From Rhizobium favelukesii (lineage in GTDB: Bacteria > Pseudomonadota > Alphaproteobacteria > Rhizobiales > Rhizobiaceae), in contig NZ_CBYB010000044.1 in the NCBI RefSeq assembly GCF_000577275.2, forward strand, positions 1-5,054: a stretch of DNA of 5,054 nucleotides, written 5' to 3'. Below are positions 1 through 5,054 of the stretch, piece after piece. The notes under the pieces were generated by a model, which saw only the letters and a list, made by a program, of their open reading frames with translations, was not told the origin of the DNA and made no database searches. Position 1 is the stretch's first letter. Each line of letters begins with the position of its first letter. A program made the translations under genes and the position numbers.

Positions 1-1008
1 CGTGGTGATCTGTTCGGCCTTCAGGTCACCGAAACTGCGGCCGGGACTGATATAGAGTGAGTTGGTACCAAGATCGCTGATCTGATCGAGAATCCGTTTC
101 TGCGAACCCTGGCCGAGTGCTACCACGCAGACCACCGATCCCGTCCCGATAATGATACCCAGCATGGTGAGGAATGTCCGCATACGATGCGCATTCAAGG
201 ATCGCAACGCCATCGCAAAGGCCTCATTGAAGCGATCTCGCATTCCGTTGAACAATTTAGGCTTTTCTGGCTTTCTATCTATCGGGAGATCATTGCTTGC
301 GCGCGCACCTGCGGCAGCGTCGTTCCGCGTATCAGCGATAATTTCACCATCTCTGATCTCTATAATCCGCTGCGCGCGCGCCGCCACATAGCGGTCATGG
401 GTAACGATGATGATCGTCCGGCCATCGCGGTTCAGTTGCTGAAGTATCCCGAGGACCTCTTCCCCGCTATGGCTGTCCAGTGCGCCGGTCGGTTCGTCGG
501 CAAGTATGACATCGGCGTCATTGATCAGCGCGCGCGCAATGGAAACACGCTGCTGCTGACCGCCTGAAAGCTGGTTTGGTCGATGATGCGTGCGCTCTCC
601 CATCCCAAGGCGCTGCAGAATTGCTTCGGCCTTTTCGCGCCGCTCGTCGCGGCTTCGTCCGGCATAGATCGCCGGGATTTCGACGTTGCCGACTGCGTCG
701 AGTTCGTTCAGCAGATGATAGCGCTGGAAAATGAAGCCGAAATGTTCACGCCGCAGTTCCGCCAGTTCATCGGCCTCAAGTTCCGAGGTCGGACGTCCCG
801 AGATCTGATATTCTCCCTCGGAAGGCCGGTCGAGACATCCGAGAATGTTCATCAGCGTAGACTTGCCCGACCCGGAAGCGCCGATAATGGCCACCATCTC
901 TCCGCGATGAACGGTGAGGTCGATATGATGCAGGACTGTGGTCACGTCGTCACCCGAGGGATACCGTCGGGTGACGCTTTTGAGCGATATCAGGGCCGCT
1001 TCGCTCAT
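1..1008 (-). CDS. macB: MacB-type ABC transporter ATPase/permease, 3' end cut by window
   Basis: This is the inner-membrane ATPase/permease of a MacAB-type tripartite pump; ATP hydrolysis in the cytoplasm drives export of substrate gathered from the periplasm. I translated 336 codons from the ATG at 1008-1006, open to the window edge; the family is usually about 640-660 residues, so roughly half is present. The nucleotide-binding domain is complete: Walker [10 protein letters not shown] at 43-51, Q-loop Gln95, signature LSGGQQQR at 147-154, Walker B VILADE at 167-172, D-loop around LDS 177-179 and H-loop His204. The first membrane segment lies at about 279-298, followed by the start of the periplasmic domain (LGTN, SPG). 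The MacB-typical stretch [15 protein letters not shown] at 171-185 supports MacB over LolD-type ATPases. The start lies one base after the macA stop, with GGAA six bases upstream. The C-terminal membrane segments are outside the window. Substrate unknown. Confidence 0.95.
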   Translation of the reverse strand, partial: MSEAALISLKSVTRRYPSGDDVTTVLHHIDLTVHRGEMVAIIGASGSGKSTLMNILGCLDRPSEGEYQISGRPTSELEADELAELRREHFGFIFQRYHLLNELDAVGNVEIPAIYAGRSRDERREKAEAILQRLGMGERTHHRPNQLSGGQQQRVSIARALINDADVILADEPTGALDSHSGEEVLGILQQLNRDGRTIIIVTHDRYVAARAQRIIEIRDGEIIADTRNDAAAGARASNDLPIDRKPEKPKLFNGMRDRFNEAFAMALRSLNAHRMRTFLTMLGIIIGTGSVVCVVALGQGSQKRILDQISDLGTNSLYISPGRSFGDLKAEQITT

Positions 1009-1009
1009 G

Positions 1010-2206
1010 TCACGTTCCGGCAGAGGTTGGAACGGGTGTTTGATTGTCGGTGACAACTTTGTCGCCTTCCTTCAAGCCCAAACGAATTTCCACATTGATC
1101 TTGTCTGTGATGCCAGTCTCAACGGTTCGCTCTTCGATAGTGCCGCTACTCGTAACAACGCGAAAGGTCGCCTTGTTTGGGTCATCCGACATCCGCTGTG
1201 CCGACACAGGAGCCAGAAGCACATTCCTAGCCTGGGCAAGCAGAATGTGAATTTCAGTCGTCATATAGGTTCTGAGCAGCCCGTCCGGGTTAGGCACGCT
1301 GAATATGCCCTTGTAGTAAATAGCCGAAGCCGTCTCCCCGTTCGATGAAGATGCGCTGCTGCTGCTCGAACTGAAGCTCTTATCGTTGACGATGGAGCCC
1401 GGCGCGGGCTCGATCTTTTCCAGCTTCGCTTCGTAACGCTTTGAATTCTGATCGGAAATGGTGAAATAAAGCGGCAGGCCTTCGTGAACCTGCGTAATGT
1501 CAGCTTCGGAGATAGCCGCCTCGACGGTCATCATGTCCACCTGACCCAGAATTGCGATCGTCGGCGCGCTTTGTTCCGCATTGACGGTCTGGCCTTCCTG
1601 GACCACCGTGGCGAGAATGGTCCCATCGATGGGAGCGGTGATACGCGTATAGCCGAGGTCGGTCTCGGCAATTTGCACATCGATTTTGGAAGCAGCGATG
1701 ACCGCTTCGCTGTTGGCAAGCTGCGCTTCCTTCGCCTTCAGCGTGGCGACAGCCTTGTCATACTCGGATCTGGCGACAGCGTTCTTATCAGTCATCATTT
1801 GATAGCGGGCAAGGTCCTGCCGCGCTAGTTCCAGATCCGCGATATTCTGATCGCGAGTAGCCTGATTTTGCAGCAAGGTCGCCTGGGCTTTGTTGAGCTT
1901 ATTCTGCTGGTTGGTCGAGTCGATGAGCGCAATGACATCACCAGCCTTAACCTGGTGTCCTGGCTTCACATTGAGTGACAGGATGCGGCCTGTCGCCTGC
2001 GCGCCGATGGCGACGAGGCTTTTCGGTCTCAAGGTTCCGGTAGCAAGAACCGAGCTTTCTATGTCGCCACGCCGGATGGTCGTCGTGCCCGGAAGCGGCG
2101 CTCCCTTCGTCCAGTGACGGACTGCGACAGAGGCCATGATCAGCAATGCCGCCACAACCGCGAACCAAAGACGCCAGCGGAAACGTCGTTTCGATCTGGG
2201 TTTCAT
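1010..2206 (-). CDS. macA: MacA-type periplasmic adaptor (membrane-fusion protein)
   Basis: This periplasmic adaptor links the MacB permease to the outer-membrane duct and, in the family, stimulates MacB ATPase activity. It is 398 residues long, normal for MacA. An Arg/Lys-rich N-terminus ([10 protein letters not shown]) precedes one membrane anchor at about 11-29. The first lipoyl half spans about 63-97, an Ala/Gln/Lys-rich helical hairpin about 98-183, and the second lipoyl half about 184-222 ([12 protein letters not shown] at 184-195). A beta-barrel domain and a C-terminal membrane-proximal domain follow. The [11 protein letters not shown] stretch at 302-312 matches the MacA subgroup. The ATG overlaps the upstream stop as ATGA and has AGAGG five bases before it, so this start is secure. 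One oddity is a Ser run at 277-288 (10 of 12 residues) in the barrel region. The subgroup assignment is firm; the substrate is not. Confidence 0.95.
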   Translation of the reverse strand: MKPRSKRRFRWRLWFAVVAALLIMASVAVRHWTKGAPLPGTTTIRRGDIESSVLATGTLRPKSLVAIGAQATGRILSLNVKPGHQVKAGDVIALIDSTNQQNKLNKAQATLLQNQATRDQNIADLELARQDLARYQMMTDKNAVARSEYDKAVATLKAKEAQLANSEAVIAASKIDVQIAETDLGYTRITAPIDGTILATVVQEGQTVNAEQSAPTIAILGQVDMMTVEAAISEADITQVHEGLPLYFTISDQNSKRYEAKLEKIEPAPGSIVNDKSFSSSSSSASSSNGETASAIYYKGIFSVPNPDGLLRTYMTTEIHILLAQARNVLLAPVSAQRMSDDPNKATFRVVTSSGTIEERTVETGITDKINVEIRLGLKEGDKVVTDNQTPVPTSAGT

Positions 2207-3696
2207 AGCGGCCTCTGTTCTGATGCCGGCGAGGCCGGTATGGTTGGCCTGACGAAATGCGGTCCTGTGTAACTGTCAATGACTTCCGGTTCGCTGACAT
2301 CGTCGCGGCCATTCCAGCCGCCTCCAAGCGCTTTGTGCAAGGCGACGTAATTGGTCACAAGATCCGTTCTGGCCTCAGCAAGGCTGGTCTCCGCGTCAAA
2401 GAGGTCACGCTGCGCGGTCAGCACGTCGATAAAGCTCTTCTTGCCAGCTTTGTATTGACTCAGCGTTAGTTCGTTGATTTTCCAGCTGTTGCTCATGATC
2501 TTCCGCAGCTGCGCCACACGCAGACGGTTCTGGTTGAGCGATACGCTTGTGTCTTCAACTTCGCTCAGCGCCGTCAATACTGCCTTGCGATAGGCGATGA
2601 ATGACTGGTCGCGTGTGGCCCTGGCCACATCGACAGCGGCATTCAGCTTGCCGCCTTGAAAAATCGGTACGCTGAGACTTGGACCGAAACTCCACCCGAT
2701 CGTTGATCGCAGAGCCAGATCGCCGAAGTCTGTGCCGTCCGCATTGATATTACCACTCAACGAAATGCTGGGATAAAGAGCGGCTTGCTTCTGTCCGACG
2801 CCTGCTGTCGAACTCGCGTATTCACGTTCGGCCGCACGAATATCTGGCCTATTCGCTAGTACGCCGGCGGGCAATCCGACGGAGATCCTGCGCGGCACGG
2901 AAGGAATGGGGCGGGTTTTGTCGAGCATGGCCGAAAGAGCGGACGAGGAACGGCCAGTCAAAACAGAAAGGGTGTTGAGATATTTCGCATAGGTGATGCG
3001 CTGGCTGGGTATCCGAGCTTCCGTGGATGCGGCTTGCGTTTCTGCCCTGAGCAGATCGACCTGCGATACGTGACCAGCTTCCAGTTGAGCGCGTGTTAGC
3101 TCGACGGTCTGGCGTTGCGATGCCGCGCTGCGCTTCGCTATTGCGATGTTCGCCTGCACACCACGCACTTGCGCATAATTCGTCGCAATATCGCCTATAA
3201 ATGTGACGAGTGCCCCGCGAAGCTGCTCACTGGCCGCTTCCATACTGTAGTAAGCGGCCTCCGCGCCTCGACGATTGGCGCCGAACAGATCGAGTTCCCA
3301 CTGAGCCTTGAAGACGAGGTTCGACCCGCTCGACGCACCGGAGCGCGTATAGCTCCCACTACCGTCGAGCGATGGATAAAAGATGCCGCCTGCGGACGCA
3401 TAATTGGCCCTGGCTTTCCGCACCCTCGCCTTTGCGGTTGCAACATTGGGACTTATTGCAATGCCATCTGCGATCAACTGATTGAGTACAGGATCGTCGA
3501 GATTCTTCCACCAATCGCCGAGACGCGGTGTTGCGGCGCTGACCTTGCTGTTCCATTTGGACGGCGTCAACACTACAGGCATTTGATAGTCGGGACCAAC
3601 GGCTACACACGCTGGCATCAAGGGCAGAATGGCCGTGAGTACTGCCAGGCGAACAAGCGGCGTCGTCAAATAATCGGTCCTGAAATATCGGTGCAC
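2203..3696 (-). CDS. NodT/OprM-family outer-membrane efflux lipoprotein (TolC-like duct)
   Basis: This is the outer-membrane channel of the pump, a TolC-fold trimer that gives the exit path from the MacA adaptor. From the GTG it is 497 residues, within the NodT family range. A signal peptide ends in LMPAC with candidate lipid-carrying Cys30, followed by VAVGPDY, the usual mature N-terminus of NodT proteins; Met at -3 and Pro at -2 make the lipobox atypical. Other family landmarks are WELDLFG at 133-139, ANRPDIRAAE at 281-290, LYPSISLSG at 307-315, GPSLSVPIFQGG at 338-349, SEVEDT at 378-383 and the YKAGKKSFIDVL repeat at 415-426. The C-terminus has an extra tail after GGGW. The GTG at 3696 overlaps the stop of a 54-codon frame (TAGTG). 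A TTG at codon 10 with AGGA eight bases upstream is a credible alternative and would give a tidier signal peptide. No recognisable regulator gene adjoins the operon in this window. Confidence 0.95.
   Translation of the reverse strand: MHRYFRTDYLTTPLVRLAVLTAILPLMPACVAVGPDYQMPVVLTPSKWNSKVSAATPRLGDWWKNLDDPVLNQLIADGIAISPNVATAKARVRKARANYASAGGIFYPSLDGSGSYTRSGASSGSNLVFKAQWELDLFGANRRGAEAAYYSMEAASEQLRGALVTFIGDIATNYAQVRGVQANIAIAKRSAASQRQTVELTRAQLEAGHVSQVDLLRAETQAASTEARIPSQRITYAKYLNTLSVLTGRSSSALSAMLDKTRPIPSVPRRISVGLPAGVLANRPDIRAAEREYASSTAGVGQKQAALYPSISLSGNINADGTDFGDLALRSTIGWSFGPSLSVPIFQGGKLNAAVDVARATRDQSFIAYRKAVLTALSEVEDTSVSLNQNRLRVAQLRKIMSNSWKINELTLSQYKAGKKSFIDVLTAQRDLFDAETSLAEARTDLVTNYVALHKALGGGWNGRDDVSEPEVIDSYTGPHFVRPTIPASPASEQRPL
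2212..2216 (-). promoter_or_regulatory. Shine-Dalgarno of macA
   Basis: AGAGG lies five bases before the macA ATG, inside the last codons of the outer-membrane factor gene. With the ATGA stop/start overlap it supports both the chosen start and translational coupling of the two genes. Confidence 0.7.
3678..3681 (-). promoter_or_regulatory. Possible alternative ribosome site for the outer-membrane factor
   Basis: AGGA lies eight bases before an in-frame TTG at 3669-3667 (codon 10 from the GTG). The GTG at 3696 has no clear Shine-Dalgarno of its own and would depend on coupling to the upstream 54-codon frame. If the TTG is used, the signal peptide shortens to 20 residues before the cysteine. 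The sequence alone does not decide between them. Confidence 0.4.
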
Positions 3697-3860
3697 TACT
3701 GAAGAGTTTGCAACGGAACCAATTCCCGCCGCATGACTTTGACGACCGCCGGACAGCAGGAGTCCTGCGCCGGGAAGTCAAGGTTGTATTCTCTATCCAG
3801 CCGCTCGAGCGGTTGCGGGAGTCCAAAGCGTTTGGCAATGTCTACCAGCCAGCCGGTCAT
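3696..3860 (-). CDS. Small ORF of 54 aa, coupled to the efflux operon; function unknown
   Basis: I do not recognise this product. The frame starts at ATG 3860-3858 with GGAGAG (3871-3866) at good spacing, and ends in TAG whose G is the first base of the GTG start of the outer-membrane factor (TAGTG). The ATG also overlaps the stop of the preceding 14-codon frame as ATGA. The predicted peptide begins MTGWLVDIAKRFGLPQP, continues with a charged helix-like stretch (LERLDREYNLDF), contains an adjacent cysteine pair in DSCCP (33-37) and ends VPLQTLQ. There is no membrane segment or signal peptide. Third codon positions are mostly G or C. It could be a leader or regulatory peptide, a small antitoxin-like or cargo peptide, or a translated frame that only serves coupling. 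Part of a decayed larger gene is the main alternative. An in-frame TAG lies 15 codons upstream of the ATG. Confidence 0.45.
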   Translation of the reverse strand: MTGWLVDIAKRFGLPQPLERLDREYNLDFPAQDSCCPAVVKVMRRELVPLQTLQ

Positions 3861-3901
3861 TCCGGCTCTCCGCCAGCAAGAAGCGCGAGCGGCATTTTCA
3901 T
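3857..3901 (-). CDS. Tiny ORF of 14 aa bridging two small ORFs
   Basis: The frame encodes MKMPLALLAGGEPE. It starts at ATG 3901-3899, overlapping the TGA of the 42-codon frame (ATGA), and stops at a TGA overlapping the ATG of the 54-codon frame (again ATGA). GAGAGG at 3914-3909 sits seven bases before the ATG. Only its position, the two overlaps and the ribosome site argue for translation; it is far too short for a compositional test. It may be a coupling cistron, or a sign that the three frames come from one frameshifted gene. Confidence 0.3.
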   Translation of the reverse strand: MKMPLALLAGGEPE

Positions 3902-4026
3902 GGAACTACCTCTCGCCAGCCGCAAGCAACGCGCCCCGCCAACGAAGCCTGTTGGGCGACCCCGAGTTCCGTGAGATGCGCTTTGCTCCACTGGATTGGA
4001 TCGGTAGACCCGAGAACTTCAGACAT
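3898..4026 (-). CDS. Small ORF of 42 aa, first of a coupled chain; function unknown
   Basis: I do not recognise this product. It starts at ATG 4026-4024 with AGAGAGGA (4038-4031) just upstream and stops at TGA 3900-3898, which overlaps the next start as ATGA. The peptide begins MSEVLGSTDPIQWSKAHL, has a single cysteine in RVACGW and ends REVVP. There is no obvious signal peptide or membrane segment. First codon positions are rich in G, as in coding DNA. It runs in the same direction as the pump operon and is the furthest upstream frame with both a proper start and a ribosome site. No convincing promoter is visible before it. An in-frame TGA lies 19 codons upstream of the ATG. Confidence 0.4.
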   Translation of the reverse strand: MSEVLGSTDPIQWSKAHLTELGVAQQASLAGRVACGWREVVP

Positions 4027-4158
4027 CCATTCCTCTCTAACGTGGTTGACTATCCATACGCTCGTAGCTTGCTCTTTTCACTTTTCCGATCTAGGTCATT
4101 CCATCCGACGAAATACTCGCCGACTATAAGGTCAATGCCTCGGCGACGTTGGTCACGC
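4027..4158. other. Short gap between transposase remnant and small-ORF chain
   Basis: No gene with a usable start is visible. On the minus strand a protein-like frame containing LIVGEYFVGWNDL runs to a TAG at 4052-4050, but it has no ATG, GTG or TTG start. A TTGACC at minus-strand 4135-4130 lacks a convincing -10 box at normal spacing. Any promoter for the downstream operon may lie here, but none can be assigned. Confidence 0.3.
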
Positions 4159-4439
4159 CTATGACGACACTAGCCACTTGGTGACTTTCCACCGCATTCC
4201 ACAGGCAAATGCTGTGCCATCCACCGGCAAGGTCCAACCCCGACAGCTCCGGGACATGGTATCGGCTAACAATAGCCGGCTAATGCCGCGGGCGAGTTGG
4301 GTGAGGTTGTGGGCGGTGCAAATCAGCGCCAATTCGGCGCCTTCTTGACGCTGCCCACCAGGACTACTTCTTACCTGTTCGATCTTCCGAACAGCGGCTC
4401 AACTTGCTTTCTGCAGCGCCGTGTCAAGTCAATCGGACG
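4159..4439 (-). pseudogene. Degraded C-terminal fragment of an IS1182-like DDE transposase
   Basis: Only the end of a DDE transposase survives. In one frame RCRKQVEPLFG (about 4418-4386) matches the RRKQxVEPxFG motif near the C-terminus of IS1182/IS5-type enzymes, where the E is the last catalytic acid. The match then shifts by one base into the next frame, which reads IEQVRSS, then GQRQEGAELALICTAHNLTQLARG, split here by position: GQRQEGAEL followed by ALICTAHNL and TQLARG, the usual ending of this family. The join falls in GGAAGATCG, where one base appears to be missing. Several residues expected between VR and GQR are also absent. The new frame runs on to a TAG at 4161-4159, probably beyond the original protein end. 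The N-terminal and central catalytic parts are not in the window, and no terminal inverted repeats were found. The family name is from motif recall and could be a close relative. Confidence 0.65.
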
Positions 4440-5054
4440 AACGAAGGAAATATAAAGCTTATTTGGATCTCTGATGCCCGAACGGATCAAGCGCGTTTGC
4501 AACGGGACATACCGAGACTTGGGGAACTTGGTCATGCGCACCGTTGCACAGCGGGCTTCAATATCGCGGCAGCGCGGTCGATCGCCTCGAAATGCGCGGT
4601 CCGGTCGCGGCGATCGATCCGATCTGCGACTCGGACCAGGCCGATCGCAGTTCACCCGGCGGTTGGAGTGCACGGGCCGCGGCCGCCCATTAGGTCGAGG
4701 GTCTTGGGCATAGATATGGGCGTCAGCCCTCCGCCGTGACTTGCCGAATATCGGCATTGTCGCAATCTTTTGCCGGATCCAGACGCATAATGTAAGCCGA
4801 AAAAGGCTTTACGACTGCGAGCCAGTGCGCTGCGCGCTTGCTGGCTTGAAGGAGCTTGGCCACACTATTACCGCTCACTTGTCGAGCCTAATCGAACTGC
4901 CGGCGACGCGACTGCCCCGGCGCTCCAATCGCGACTTCACCCACGACGAAGCGCCGCGGCCGAGGCGACGACGGATGTCACGCGAGGATGGTGTCGTGTT
5001 CATAACAAAATGTCAGAGATCGGACACAGAGGCTGGCGGCTCACCACGTTGTAA
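4440..5054. other. Gene-poor stretch with short unrecognised open frames
   Basis: I see no gene I can support here. The longest minus-strand frame from 4757 is Arg-rich and reads like a shadow until it enters the transposase remnant. Three minus-strand pieces look more protein-like but are short. A 42-codon basic frame (ATG 5003, stop 4877-4875) overlaps by GTGA a 51-codon frame (GTG 4878, stop 4725-4723) containing AKLLQASKRAAHWLAVVKPF. A startless open stretch at 4651-4532 contains ADRIDRRDRTAHFEAIDRAA. None resembles a family I know. The pattern fits decayed coding DNA next to a mobile-element remnant. No tRNA, rRNA, CRISPR array or rho-independent terminator was seen. Confidence 0.4.
4742..4756. 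repeat. Perfect 6-bp inverted repeat (TGCCGA-ATA-TCGGCA)
   Basis: TGCCGA and TCGGCA flank a three-base ATA spacer, giving a compact dyad. It has the size of a half-helical-turn operator but is not beside any gene start I trust. A dyad this short can occur by chance in DNA of this composition. Confidence 0.3.

Noticed and set aside
187..1053. Several plus-strand open frames across the macB region
   Set aside because: They are antisense shadows of the well supported macB reading frame.
3733..4164. Plus-strand open frame of 143 codons upstream of the efflux operon, considered as a divergent regulator
   Set aside because: The translation is Ser/Arg-rich with no helix-turn-helix or other motif, and it runs antisense to the better supported minus-strand small ORFs with ribosome sites.
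4263..4278. Hairpin CGGCTA-ACAA-TAGCCG considered as a terminator
   Set aside because: The stem is only six base pairs and there is no T-tract on either side in either direction; it lies inside the transposase remnant.
4451..4456. TATAAA on the plus strand considered as a -10 box
   Set aside because: No acceptable -35 element lies 16-18 bases upstream, and no supported plus-strand gene follows.
3707..4510. Near-identical 14-base string (GTTCCGTTGCAAAC / GTCCCGTTGCAAAC, minus strand) at about 3719-3706 and 4508-4495
   Set aside because: Similarity does not extend beyond the 14 bases on either side, and a match of this size is expected by chance in a window this long. It was considered as an attachment site or duplication and dropped.
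4404..4739. Plus-strand frame of 111 codons
   Set aside because: No recognisable motif, ordinary off-frame composition, and no ribosome site that would support it.
4371..4757. Minus-strand open frame of 128 codons
   Set aside because: Most of it is Arg/Pro-rich, typical of an off-frame translation in GC-rich DNA. Only the last 15 or so residues (RKQVEPLFG) are meaningful, and they belong to the transposase remnant.

Overview
The window looks like part of a Gram-negative, proteobacterial chromosome or large replicon. It encodes an outer-membrane efflux factor and a periplasmic adaptor, and base composition is moderately GC-rich by eye. An alphaproteobacterium is a reasonable guess from the style of the proteins, but nothing in the sequence fixes the genus.

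Positions 1-3696 hold a compact minus-strand operon for a complete tripartite efflux pump. In transcription order it encodes a NodT/OprM-type outer-membrane factor (3696-2203), a MacA-type membrane-fusion protein (2206-1010) and a MacB-type ABC ATPase/permease (1008 to the window edge, cut after 336 codons). The first two genes overlap by ATGA, and the last two are separated by one base. Together they should form an ATP-driven pump: MacB in the inner membrane, MacA bridging the periplasm and the outer-membrane factor as exit duct. The substrate cannot be read from the sequence; family substrates include macrolides, lipopeptides, siderophores and peptides.

Positions 3696-4026, directly upstream on the same strand, hold three very short open frames of 42, 14 and 54 codons. 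Each start follows a good Shine-Dalgarno-like sequence. The frames are joined to one another by ATGA overlaps and to the pump operon by a TAGTG overlap. I do not recognise their products. They are the most interesting part of the window: possible leader, regulatory or cargo peptides translationally coupled to the exporter. Chance open frames remain possible.

Positions 4159-4439 hold the degraded C-terminal end of a DDE transposase (IS1182-like) on the minus strand, with a one-base frameshift. Positions 4440-5054 contain no gene I can support. There are only short, overlapping, protein-like open frames on the minus strand and a small perfect inverted repeat. The right third of the window therefore looks like a decayed, mobile-element-influenced intergenic region next to an intact efflux operon.
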